Source: Gonatopus flavifemur (taxonomy: Eukaryota > Arthropoda > Insecta > Hymenoptera > Dryinidae). Taken from it: a DNA stretch of 64,000 nt. Position 1 is the stretch's first letter; each line of letters opens with the position of its first letter. The stretch lies in contig JAFFJZ010000003.1 in assembly GCA_018340375.1 (NCBI GenBank), positions 5,766,001-5,830,000 of the forward strand, read 5' to 3'. Under the pieces are notes generated by a model. The model saw nothing but the letters and a program-made list of their open reading frames with translations. It made no database searches and was not told the origin of the DNA. The translations under genes and the position numbers were made by a program. Shown here piece by piece: positions 47,470 through 57,540 of the stretch.

Positions 47470-47930
47470 GAAGAGATTTGATAAGAATATCGCATAGTTT
47501 TTGATGGAATTTTGAAAGATGAATGAGATATGTCAAATTTCCAAAATCACTCTCCAGCTTTATCAGAGAGAGGACATTTTTTCACTTTTGAAAATTTGAA
47601 CTATTGAGAGTGATAATTTCTTAGTTAAAATTTCACAATTATTCTATCCACAAGCGAGACTTCTCCAAATTCGACTGAAGTTTCCAACAGAGATGATATT
47701 CAGATATTCAGATATTTTTTAAACTTCACCTGCTTCAAAATATTTGTTTTCAATTTCTGCACAATCTCGCGTCTCTTGAGAGAGCATCTGCTTTTTTTCC
47801 GTTGTAAATTATGTTCACTCATCAACAACGACTGCATTGAAATTTATAAATTCCGTAGTTCCACTGAATCGATGAAGTGTAAACTGACGATACTTATCTT
47901 CCCTGTTCAAATCTCTTTGGGAGCAGAATT
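47470..47930 (-). pseudogene. Possible continuation of a takeout/JHBP-like remnant
   Basis: Downstream on the minus strand of the stretch at 48175-48378, short coding-like pieces occur in successive frames. One near 47925-47810 contains FTLHRFSGTTEFINFNAVVV, compatible with the small-residue block (SG.G.F...) that follows the second strand region in takeout/JHBP proteins. Another near 47670-47610 contains VEFGEVSLVDRIIVKF. Stops interrupt the pieces. This is inference from order and loose resemblance, so confidence is low. Confidence 0.15.
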
Positions 47931-48174
47931 CAAACCTGGAAATTATATTTTCAGTACTCTAATTTGATTTTTTGGATTGATGATAATCACTGTTGTAAAC
48001 AACTATTCGATTTAATCAAATGGAATTCATCAAAATGATTGAAGTTCTTCCCTCATGCTACTTGAATTTTTTATTGGAGATTGTTAATTTGTGAATGAAT
48101 TCAGTAATTTTTACCACGAAATTGTTCAGAGATGTGGGAAATTTGTGAATGTTGATGACAATTTGATGTTAATT

Positions 48175-48378
48175 TTATTGGTCAAAAAGGGAGATCTCTT
48201 TCAATAAACTTTGAAGTGCTTTAAAGTGGGTGAAGTAAGGTTTGTAATAGCTAATAATTAACGACTCTAAATTCATCAGCACTGAACCTCTCGATAACTC
48301 TGAATTAATTGCAAGATTTTTGATCCTGAAATTTGAAAAATCATGCAATGCAATCGGGTTGTTCAAACTCTTCTCCAC
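48175..48378 (-). pseudogene. Takeout/juvenile-hormone-binding-protein-like fragment
   Basis: The minus-strand frame reads IALHDFSNFRIKNLAIN followed by LMNLESLIISYYK. In the takeout/JHBP family (small secreted lipid-carrier proteins of insects) a conserved segment has the form N-V-x-[VL]-H-G-[LF]-S-N-[FA]-x-[IV]-x-x-[LV]-x-[VI]-[ND], followed about 15 residues later by a hydrophobic P-x-L-x-[IL]-x-G-x-Y block; both are approximated here, with the usual Gly replaced by Asp. The fragment stops at TAA 48177-48175 and lacks an N-terminal exon with the family's cysteine pair, so it is annotated as a remnant. Caveat: the bases encoding SNFR include a splice-acceptor-like TTTTTCAAATTTCAG, and the stretch is of chance length, so this could be coincidental. 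Confidence 0.3.
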
Positions 48379-48642
48379 TGCAACTCAATATCTTTCCACT
48401 CGAATATTTCAAATATTTTGCACTGCAAGGAACTTCAAAGTATATTCCTGAATTGATAAAATAGAATTATTTGCTCCCATAAAAATTATCATAACTGTAC
48501 AATTTGTTCTAAAAACTCGTGTGTATCCTGAATACGATCAAACATTCCACATATATCTTCCATATAGATTGTAGAATCTAGAATAAAAAATACATTTCGA
48601 TATGAAAAAGAAGACACATAGTAATGAAATATTCGTTATTGT

Positions 48643-48927
48643 CTAGCTAGTGAAGTATTGTTTTCGATATTCGTCCATGGTGAAATTTTCGTTAAATTTG
48701 TTTCGAATCCATTCAGCGGGAGTTACACGTTCGTGTATTTTATTTTCGAAATGATTGTGCAGGGTAGGTAACGTGTAAAACAAATCAAAACTGATGTATT
48801 TTGCATAAAGTTCTAGTCCCTCGTGAACAAACTTTCCTCCATGGGCGGAGGGACAACTTTTTCCCAGGGAATTTTTGAACCAAACTTCAGCAGCTCTGCA
48901 CAAGCTATGTTTCTTGTTACAAAAGAA
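48643..48927 (-). CDS. Candidate terminal exon, product unknown
   Basis: The minus frame is open from 48927 to a TAG at 48645-48643, about 94 codons. Near its 5' end lies an acceptor-like ATTCTTTTGTAACAAG (ending about 48913). The text includes CRAAEVWFKNSLGKSCPS, GKFVHEGLELYAKYISFD and TPAEWIRNKFNENF, with two or three cysteines near the start, and looks more protein-like than typical frames here. No family was recognised and no start codon or upstream exon could be joined. It begins only 23 bp beyond the end of a MITE, so the upstream part may have been displaced or interrupted. It lies on the same strand as the neighbouring remnants. Confidence 0.22.
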   Translation of the reverse strand, partial: FFCNKKHSLCRAAEVWFKNSLGKSCPSAHGGKFVHEGLELYAKYISFDLFYTLPTLHNHFENKIHERVTPAEWIRNKFNENFTMDEYRKQYFTS

Positions 48928-48949
48928 TCATTGGAATAATTGGCCACTA

Positions 48950-49137
48950 CACTGAGCAAAATTTAGAGTTAAATTCACTATGGAATTATAAGAATGTGGG
49001 AACATACTGAGTTCTAATGTAATTCATTGTGAAACATTGTAAATTTCACTATATTATAATAAATCTCATTGGGAAGTCAGTATGTTCCTCCATTACAATG
49101 ATTCCATCGTAAATTTGACTCTAAATTTTTCTCAGTG
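48950..49137. mobile_element. TA-flanked MITE, 188 bp, about 61-bp terminal inverted repeats
   Basis: The left arm (48950-49010) begins CACTGAGCAAAATTTAGAG and the right arm (49077-49137), in reverse complement, begins CACTGAGAAAAATTTAGAG. The match continues through (T/C)AAATT.AC.ATGGAAT to GGAACATACTGA with one short gap. Both ends are bordered by TA (48948-48949 and 49138-49139), the target duplication of Tc1/mariner-type elements. The interior is 66 bp of AT-rich DNA with no coding capacity. The high arm identity suggests a fairly recent insertion. The ends match the consensus of the element at 40746. Confidence 0.85.
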
Positions 49138-49139
49138 TA

Positions 49140-49890
49140 CGGTGAGCTCAACTGATGGACGTACAACATTCGAATGAATCAAATTGATTTGAAACAAGAA
49201 TGAAATGACTTTTGAGTACAAAGTCAGGCAGAATGGATATGGAACAAATTTGTTTAAATGACAACAGTATTGTCACATTTGAACTCCTCTATAAGATGAA
49301 AGATCGATGCTCGTTTGGGAGGATGCTATTGATTCAAAATTCAACTTCCATCATCTGCTGTTTTGAGCTCAGATTCTAAGTTTAGAACAAAAAGGTTCCT
49401 TTGAAGTCTGCACTGTGTTTTTCTTTCTGATGATAAATATAATATTCTTTTCATTCTTTTAGTTTATCCACTAAATAGAGTATAAAGCCATCCGTAGAGC
49501 TTGATTTCTTCGTGTATTTGAAGATTAACTAATTCTGTATTCTGCTTCTGAATTCGTGTTGCATTTGCTTACGTCTGCATAAATGAAATGAAAAAAAAAA
49601 CACTGGACTTAAAGATAATGACATATCATTTGAGGATCAAACTAAGCTACTCCTCTAGCTCCACTGCAGATTGAATAACATTCCCAAAATCCTTTGAATC
49701 CCTGTTAAAAATATTTCATACAGTCTCATTGACGATTGCGAAATTGAATGAGTTTCAATGGAGTTTAATGGTATTCAATCAGACTTTTGAACACTTCCAA
49801 TGGGATTTTATGAAAAATTTCTACCAGGTATGGATTATTAGGACAACTGATAATGATTTTCCAATCAAAGTGAGTGTGATTCTGGCATTA
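49140..49890. other. AT-rich stretch
   Basis: A plus frame at 49729-49962 contains a donor-like CTACCAG|GTATGG near 49829 but no recognisable protein. Nothing else could be supported. Confidence 0.4.
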
Positions 49891-49891
49891 A

Positions 49892-50074
49892 TCAGCTCAA
49901 TCTCATATCAAAGTACTCGACAATGGAGTATTCACAAAATTTCCAGAGAGTTCCCCTTCTGATACAATTATTGTAGAGTTCATGTACGATTTGGATATCA
50001 CTCAATGTGAATTCTTCTTCCGGGTTTCCAATATTTCCTTCGCGAGCATCGAGAACAGTAATCACGATTGTCAA
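49892..50074 (-). pseudogene. Astacin-like metalloprotease C-terminal fragment
   Basis: The minus-strand frame reads TIVITVLDAREGNIGNP then FTLSDIQIVHELYNNC and continues to a stop at 49892. The end of the astacin (M12A) catalytic domain usually reads T-I-V-P-L-D/x, a short linker with I-G, then L-S-x-x-D-I-x-x-[IVL]-N-x-L-Y-x-C; the T-I-V, L-D, I-G, L-S-x-D-I, L-Y and C positions are all present in order here. The zinc-binding HExxH, the Met-turn SIMHY and the rest of the domain are not found upstream on this strand (50075-50300), and the frame is preceded by stops, so this would be an isolated exon or decayed copy. The family call is from memory of the motif and the fragment is short. Confidence 0.3.
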
Positions 50075-50524
50075 TTACACAATGAGATTCAGTATTATTC
50101 AAACATCATTTCAAATCGAATCCCCAACGTCTGTCTGATTCCATTCACGTATTATCCAAAGAACAATTAAGAGGGTTATTGTATTCAATCGATTCGAGAT
50201 TCTTCTCCTCCCTTTTCTGCCATCTATTTTGATTGACTGCCAGCACATCTGTCTCCAATTATGAAATCTTTCTCTCTGTTTTATGCTCCCGTATTCACCT
50301 TAGTATAGGGTCAATACATGTAATCGAATATTCTATCCCTCGATAACCGTATGGACGAGCCAGTTTACTTTACAGTTTCTCAAATTTCATTGATAATAAA
50401 GTAAGATAATAAGAAGACAGATGAATCGATATGAAAACTCCATTCAGAACTTGAAAAAAATTTCACATAATCGATCATACCCAAATTAGAAATTGCTCTT
50501 CCTCCACATTAGTCTATCGAAGGC
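50075..50524. other. AT-rich stretch
   Basis: The minus strand was read for a continuation of the astacin-like fragment without success. No other feature is seen. Confidence 0.45.
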
Positions 50525-50618
50525 TCCAACTTAGCTGTATCAGCTAAAATTTTTGCTGGAGCAGTTCAAATTTAGCTACAGGAATTAAAAAAACGACTGT
50601 CCATGTTTCCGTGTGACC
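50525..50618. repeat. 20-bp AGCT..AGC repeat copy with CCGTG end
   Basis: TTAGCTGTATCAGCTAAA, TTTTGCTGGAGCAG and TTTAGCTACAGGAATT follow each other at 20-21 bp spacing, and the tract ends GTTTCCGTG. It is nearly the same as the right end at 37640-37715, supporting a dispersed element family. Confidence 0.5.
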
Positions 50619-51839
50619 CAAAGCAGGGTCTGAGATGCCAAAGAGTCACATTTCTAGCCGGTCCACTGCCCGAATTTGACAGATTCCATGAGATTTCTAA
50701 TGAAACGTATTAAATTCACATTCAGCGTGAAGAATATTTCAAGATTGAAATCAAGAAATGACTTTAATGAGACGTTTGGAAGGATATTGTATATTTATGT
50801 GTGAATCGAACACGAGTGCTCATGTTACAAATTTGTGAAATACATTCATCAAGAAATTCCACAGTTTTGAAACAGCTGTGATCGAACGTGAACGATAAAC
50901 TCGTGTCGTAGACGTGCCGGTAAAATATAATTGGATGCAATTTCAGAACAAAACCACATGTAAATAGAGGGAATCTTTCTTTACAATGATCATATAGTTT
51001 CACTGTTTAGATTGCGTATAATGTTAGGGCATACCGAGCATAACTCATACAAGACGTACCGTTATCGTTACCAGAAGTCCAGAACTCCAATGGAATCCGA
51101 GAACGCATTCTAACTGAGAACGCTTTTAAGCGAATCCGTTGGTACATGGACAATCACGTACACATGTACACTCGAATGACTCCTCCGTGCGATATCTATT
51201 CGAAGGTAATATTAGAATCTACATTATATTATCGTGCGCCATTGGGAAATAACGAACAACCACGATGCGTAATAGGTAACGGTTACATATATAGGTATAT
51301 GTCAGAAAAGGTCACGAATAAGACTCTCGATGAAATGGAGCCTATCATTCAGCCGATGCTCTTATCTAGCATATTGCTTCTCTATATATCAAACGAAGTC
51401 GAAAAATTTTGTTCTGCTCCTCGCAGAAAATCCCCTCTCTCTCTGTCTCTCATCTACCTTTTAGTATCAAACCACCATAATGTATAATTACGAACAGGAT
51501 GTGCAGTAGAAACTCCACTCGGATGAGATTTGACACATGTTCCACGATACATTTTTTCCTGCACTCTCAACTTTTTCGTCGCATGCCCGAGGCGTTGAAA
51601 AAACGAAACACATCAAGTTCTCGAGTTTCACTCGTTAAACGCCATAAGCAACGAGTTGTAAAGTGCGAGTTCTCCAAAGTATTTTGACGTGAAAAAATAG
51701 AATATCTTGATCTAGGAAACGGGAGTGCTGGATGGATAGAGCGAGGAACGTACCAACGATTATAATTCGATATTGAAAAAAGGAAAGGAATTCAAAAGAC
51801 ATTGGGAACAAATTTCTTTTTTATCCAACCGCATACCTC
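50619..51839. other. AT-rich to mixed stretch
   Basis: The part 51040-51330 is more complex and CpG-containing. The plus frame 51146-51487 (113 codons) has no recognisable domain. A CT-rich tract lies at 51420-51450. Confidence 0.4.
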
Positions 51840-52880
51840 TCCTCCTCGCATGCTCCTCGCATTCTCTTGCAATGAACCAGATTATTGGCTGAACCCTGAC
51901 CGTAGAATTACGTATTCGATAAAAAGTTTCTCCCTACCCTTTATCCCCTGTCCTTCTTCTTTTCTTTCCTCTTTTCTTTCTCTCCCTCATCTAAACTCGT
52001 GAGCGAACCGTGCACGTTGCTTTTTTAAGAAAGATGCGTGTGCGATGCTGGTGCACGCTTCTCTCTTTTCTTCACGTGTGTACGTACGTTTGCGCGCATA
52101 TATGTTTGTCGGTGAACGAGAGAGAGTCCTGAGTTTAAGGTGAAACCCGGAGCCGGGGTTGCGAGGTAGGGAGGATCCGGGTCACAGATCAGAGTCCCGC
52201 GTGAGCCCATGCTGCAGAAGATCCACACGGAGTTGAGAAAGAAGAGAAGGACAGGAGAAGATCGAAGTGGAGGAAGAAGAAGAAGAAGAGCAAGAGGAAA
52301 GGATTAGGGAGAGAAGGAGCGGAGTGAGGCGGAGGAAAAGAAGAAAGCCCTAAGTCCAAACGAGTGCGCGTATTGCGAGCAAAAGAGGGTACAACTTATA
52401 CCTGCCTGGCTGACCGAGACTTCCCCTGCCTATCTCTTCTATACGCAGATCCTCTGCACTTGTGTAAGAACGTATATATAAACATCAAGGCTCATGAACA
52501 ACGCTCTACACACACATACATACATACATACATACTTATCCGACTACTAGCTGGTACTTGGTACTGAGTACTCGGTATACTTGACCACCAACGCCACCCT
52601 GAGGCCACCACGCTTGTTCTTCCTTCTCATCTTTGTTTTATTCTGTTTCTATTCGTTACAACGTTTCTCTCTCCGCTCCAGAAGAGAAAAGAGGATTCAC
52701 GCACTCTATTCGTGGCAATACATTTTTTTCTCTTCTCTCTTCTTCGTCATTATCGAACGAGTTGACGGAGACTATAGATATTCCTTTGTCCGGTCTATGT
52801 AATATCGTCAGAGACGAAGCGAGCCACATCCCTCGTGACCTACGAACTTCTTTGGGTACTGAAAATGTAGCATAATAATT
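51840..52880. other. CpG-containing island with GA-rich core
   Basis: It shows C/T-rich sequence (51840-51990), a CpG-rich segment (52010-52210, for example GTACGTACGTTTGCGCGC near 52080), a strongly GAA/GGA-rich segment (52230-52350), then complex sequence to 52640 and C/T-rich sequence to 52760. Opposing frames are composition-driven. The succession resembles a promoter with a long 5' UTR. Confidence 0.4.
52509..52535. repeat. CATA/ACAT microsatellite
   Basis: ACACACACATACATACATAC and so on: about six consecutive CATA units preceded by CA repeats. Confidence 0.85.
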
Positions 52881-53289
52881 GACGAACTTATTTCTCTTGT
52901 CGAACCGAAAGAAAACTCTGTATATATTTATGGATCGATGAAAAATCTTGCTCAGGGTATAATTTCACTGATTCGAAGTTAAAGAAAAGATTTTCACAAA
53001 GAAGATTAAACTTCTGGCGAATAGAAGCCAATTTATCATAATTTCCATCAACTATTCTTTTCGATCGATACATTCTCTTCCGAAGGTATCTGAAACGATT
53101 CTTCAAATTTTTGTATGTTTCAATTCCAAGAATGACCCACATCCACGTAAAATCGCACAGAAATCCTAGTTGAAAACTCGCAATATCAAGTAAACACTGT
53201 TTCAGTGTATATTGGATTCTTCCATCTCAAAGACTCTGGCAATCCTTTTGTTACTTCTTGGATTTGTTTTGCTCAACTCTCACAATCCT
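52881..53289. other. AT-rich non-coding stretch
   Basis: A 15-bp dyad ACACTGTTTCAGTGT lies near 53194-53208. The minus frame 52888-53142 has no recognisable motif. Confidence 0.45.
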
Positions 53290-53700
53290 GGCAGAGCACG
53301 CGCACACAGGAACAAACGCATACATTCACGTGAAAACATTCACACATGACTCGTTTGGAGAAGAGTTCGCGGAATAGCCGATTTCTGTACGCGCATTGCA
53401 GCTCGCGCGTAATTGCAGATACTCGGTTGCGCGCATAATTGCCCTCTCCTGCTATCTTTCTTTCTGATACTCTTTCCGTATCTCCATCTCCGTCGGTCTC
53501 TATCTTGACTCATCTTCTTCCATCCTTTACTCACGCGTCGCCGTCGTTGTCGGTCCACATAAGCGATACGTGTGCGACGTGGCGCCGTAGAAACACGTCC
53601 AACTTGGTACGAATAGGTATTTACTTCCTTCTTGGATTTATTTCTTCGTCGTTTCCCTTTTCTGTCGTCTTTGACCTTTGAATGCAATTGGAAGGATGTT
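53290..53700. other. CpG-rich island
   Basis: CpGs are dense at 53370-53440 (GCAGCTCGCGCGTAATTGC near 53397) and 53530-53600. C/T-rich sequence on the plus strand gives a 115-codon Arg/Lys-rich minus frame (53340-53687) with no domain. A nuclear-receptor-type half site TGACCTTTG occurs near 53670. Regulatory DNA is likely. Confidence 0.35.
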
Positions 53701-54044
53701 ATTTTCGACTACTATTTCTTCTCTCGCTTTTGTCATTTTAATTAGGTTTTCGGTGTTTTCGTGTATCCCACTTTGCAGGATTTAACAGAATCATGAGAAA
53801 GAATATATTGAAATGATGTTCAAATTCAGATCGATGTGAATTGAGAGATGTTTGCTTTACATGTAGAGCGTATAAACTTATTTGATGGATGTAATTTAGT
53901 TGACCTAGATGATAACAATGAAGATATCATGAACGGACGATAGTCTCGTGTCACCTGTTTTAAAGTTTACTAAGCAGTTTATGTCAACAAGGTATGTTGT
54001 GAACGTTGGAACAGATGACACGAGATCATTGGATGTAAATTATC
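53701..54044. other. AT-rich non-coding stretch
   Basis: I see no feature before the foldback element. Confidence 0.5.
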
Positions 54045-54309
54045 CGCACGGAGGAAAAAGATCATGGAATGATCACTAGAAAAGATAGTCAACTGGTGAC
54101 AACTACGAATTTCTGTACACCGATTGATTCTCATTGATTCCAATGCAGAAAACCGATTCAAAATTGATTCTCGATGAGAATCAATCGGTTCAATGAGATT
54201 TTGTAAGCAGGGTACGCATCTCTGTGAGCGACTGTGTACAGAAATTCGTAGTTATCCCCAGTTTACTATCTTTTCTAGCGATCATTGCATGATCTTTTTT
54301 CTCCCTGCG
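54045..54309. mobile_element. Foldback element, about 75-bp inverted arms, 5-bp target duplication
   Basis: The left arm (about 54045-54120) and the right arm (54234-54309, reverse complement) agree over GGAG.AAAA.AGATCATG, AATGATC, CTAGAAAAGATAGT, AACTGG and AACTACGAATTTCTGTACAC, roughly 85-90% by eye. TTATC borders both ends (54040-54044 and 54310-54314), indicating a 5-bp target-site duplication rather than the TA of the other elements. The centre holds a nested hairpin in which ATTGATTCTC and GAGAATCAAT flank GAT (near 54163-54185), with CCGATT/AATCGG repeats around it. There is no coding capacity. Confidence 0.75.
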
Positions 54310-54589
54310 TTATCTTAACTCTAAAAATGGAAAAAAATTACTAAACAAAGTGGGAACATGAATATTAAACTAAAGAACAATAGACGAAGGTTTCGAATTT
54401 CAGTTGAGCTATCGTAATTTCACTGTTATACTCATTGCACTTTTCCGACTCGACGATCGGTATTAGATAACTTCTGTGGAAGTACCATAACGAGAACGCC
54501 GAAATTAAATGAAGGTTCCGTATTACATATAATGCACTGTGTCTTATGCGAGTTCTCATTTGCGTCAAGACGGTACGAGGACGGGTAAT
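54310..54589. other. AT-rich non-coding stretch
   Basis: I see no supportable feature. Confidence 0.5.
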
Positions 54590-55880
54590 TGAGTTCTCAA
54601 CGGATGATCAGCATATCGGTCCACTCGAAATCTTAATCCTGTTTACGAAGTCGCGGGATAAGTTCATTATACGTTGCTGCTGTACACGTTACAACGTTGG
54701 ATAAGGCAGGAATGTGCACAAGATACGAGAGCGCAAGCCGTTAGTCTGGCTAATCTCTTTGGCTTGGATGAGAATGAACGCGTCATATTTTTTTGAACGA
54801 GTTCTATAAGATCGCATAAGGTTGGGTAATTTTCATCAAATTTCTTTATGAAAACTATTTGACGGTTAATTGCGAGGTGCAGCGAGGAAACAAATTATTC
54901 TTTCGCGTTGAATTCAAAAGTTTCATTGTGATAATCGCAGCTCTGTATTTAACAGGCGTGTTCAAATGGAACGAGTTATGCGTTGCTAAACATAACATGA
55001 AATACGTTGACGAATGAAAGATTAGAATGAAATAATAAACCTTTCAATACGGAAGGCTTGAAATCTAAGGTGTAGCGCGTCACGCCTTATTTCCTGTAAC
55101 GCAAGAAAAGAGCAATATACGCAATATATTGCGCGGCGCCTACGCTTGTGAGGAAGGGAAAGAGAAAACAATTCATACCTACGAGCGTGTAATTAAGCAG
55201 CAAATTACAAGCCTACCGCGCGACGACGCACGATCATAACGCAAAAGTACCTTTACCACCTATTATTTTTCGCAGCGCGCACCTAGGCATACGGAATGAC
55301 GTTTCGTTCACGCACGGCAATTTTCTTTGCGTTAAAGCGTATCCGGTATACTTCACGGTACGCGCTTGTTTTTTATGAAAAAAGGGAATTTCAGGTAGAA
55401 TAGTGCGCGAGGAAAGATCAGTTGACTCACGTTAGGGGGTTGAGAATTCAGACACAATGTACAAGAGTTTGGCTCCATTACGGCAGAAGTACAGTGAATG
55501 TTTTGGGCCCTATTGTTCCGTATTACAACGAACCAATCCATCAAAAGAACGGAGATATTCGAAAGTCCAAATATCTCGAGTCAAATTCAAGCACGGCTAT
55601 GGAGAACAAGAGTAATTTTTAACACGACGACTTGATTCGAGCTAAAAGATCTATGGAATCGGTCCTTGGAGTATGAGTACGAAGAGGAATGACTCAACGA
55701 GAAGGCTAGTACGGTGACGATTAATGGCTTTAGTTACCCGCATACCCTTTCCTCGCCTTTCAACCTCTTCTTGAAAACGTCTCGACGATCCCCCGTGTCT
55801 TATAAACCACCCTTCCTTTAGAAATAAAACGAATGACAATTTGTCTGGGACCGGGATGCCGTGTTCGTTATACATTGAGA
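54590..55880. promoter_or_regulatory. CpG-rich complex block, candidate regulatory region
   Basis: From 54590 to 54760 and especially 55040-55400 the sequence is complex, CpG-dense and free of low-complexity tracts (GCGCGGCGCCTACGC near 55130; CCTACCGCGCGACGACGC near 55214). Homeodomain-type GTAATTAAG near 55190 and ATAATAAAC near 55032, and the near-palindromic CGCAATATATTGCG near 55120, lie within it. No convincing frame crosses it: 55422-55622 (+), 55353-55544 (-) and 55651-55875 (-) are unrecognised. It resembles conserved enhancer or promoter DNA. Confidence 0.35.
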
Positions 55881-56319
55881 AGAATTGTGTATGTATAAAT
55901 GATCACTGCTAACGTTATACAGTTGTATGAACATGTGAGGGTGGCTGTGAATTACGAATGGATGAATTCCATGAAAAATAAAAGCAAATGTAAAATCATC
56001 GCACTTGTTCCAGAAAGGAATATAATATATCCGTAGTCTTTTGAAGGTAAAAATAATCTTCCAATTAGTTCAATCTCGTCGATTATTGACATTCCCCACC
56101 CTTTGCTTATTAATCATAGATCTAAACATTCGAGTAATTTGAATAGTCTTGAATTCTTTTGAAATCGAGCATGACAAGCGAGTTATTACGTATAAAGCGT
56201 TAATGTTATATCATTATTAGATTTTTACTTGCTCCTTTTCTTGCCAATCCCGTCCATCTCGTTTGCCCATTTTCTTTCTCACTTTCTTTGTGCAAACTCT
56301 CCATCTACAAGTATCGCAG
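55881..56319. other. AT-rich non-coding stretch
   Basis: I see no supportable feature. Confidence 0.5.
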
Positions 56320-57540
56320 TCCTGGGGGGGATCGATCGTTACACCAAAGGATCATCAATCACTAAAACGCCGGGTTTAACTTGACTACACGCAAAAGAGT
56401 CAGCTCGTACATGGCTCGATCTACTTTCTCGCGTAGTTAAAATTACGTCAAGTGAGAAGGAAGTAAAAGAGAGGAAGAAGTGAAAAAGGAGAAGAGGAAA
56501 AAGGGGTTTCGGGAAAGAAAAATCGAACGACTTTGGAGAGTATGACTAACAATACGCAAGTCTATTCCAAAGAAGACAGAGTACAAGAAATAAATTACCT
56601 CGTATTTCGATATTTCAGAAAGGTTTCATTATTTCCCCATTCGTCATACTCAATATAGTATATGTATATTTTTTCTTTCTTTATTTATTGAATTTTGATA
56701 TGGAAAGCTATGATATCGAATAGTATTAATGTATTATATTTGAATCATTGTACATACAAGTTTTTATAACTAATATCTGCAGACAGTTATTGCAGAGGAT
56801 GAGAATTTTGATATAGATATTTGCCTCCCAGCAGATTAAAAATGAAGAATCTCGTCGTACCACCACGCCAGGAAGAATCAATTGGAAGAAATGGTGCAAG
56901 GAGAAAAAAATACGAATACAAAAGAATCGACACACCACCGATGTCGCGTACGATACTCCATAAATTTTTTTGCAGCAGAATATTGCTATTATCATTGCTC
57001 CTGAAATAAGGATACGTTGATATGTGTGGGTGGTCTTTCAACTGCGAGTTGTGATATTTAGATATAGATTCGCGATATAGAGAGGGAGAGAGAACCAACG
57101 TTCTATCCTCCCTAATGTTGGATATGGCTATGTTTCTATTAAAATGTACAAGAGGAAGGTTCTTCGATATAGGAAACAAATGGAAAAGCGACGTCCTGGA
57201 TAACCGATGACAAAAGACAAAATATAGGTTGAATCATTCGTACCGGCTACTGTCTGCTTGCACACACCCACACGACCGTATAAACATATATATCTATATA
57301 CAATGGTCTCCCTTTTTTCCTGCAATCTCTGCTTGTGCCGTCGTAATAAATATAAAAGTACCCCGGCGGCAGCTTCGAGAGAAGCTGATAGCAGCAACGC
57401 GTTGGGTATGCCTTGTCAGGGGTTTGGTTCACTACCGGGGAGAAGAGGTGGACGCAATGGAATAGGGTGCCGGTATATTATTTGGCGAAACTCCAGCCGG
57501 CCGCGAGGCTCACTACGAGGCTTTTCATCTTAAACTACCT
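56320..57540. other. Mixed island with purine tract and TATA-containing CpG block
   Basis: A purine-rich tract (56450-56530) is followed by AT-rich sequence with frames 56787-57179 (-, 130 codons) and 56726-56995 (-), which overlap each other and show no domain. The segment 57340-57530 is G+C-rich: TATAAAAG at 57351-57358 leads directly into CCCCGGCGGC and a perfect 7-bp hairpin CAGCTTCGAGAGAAGCTG (57370-57387). No initiator is obvious 25-35 bases downstream of the TATA motif. It is possibly a core promoter on the plus strand. Confidence 0.25.

Noticed and set aside
53340..53687. Arg/Lys-rich 115-codon minus frame resembling an RS-type protein
   Set aside because: It is the antisense of a C/T-rich island; the basic text follows from composition and there is no domain.
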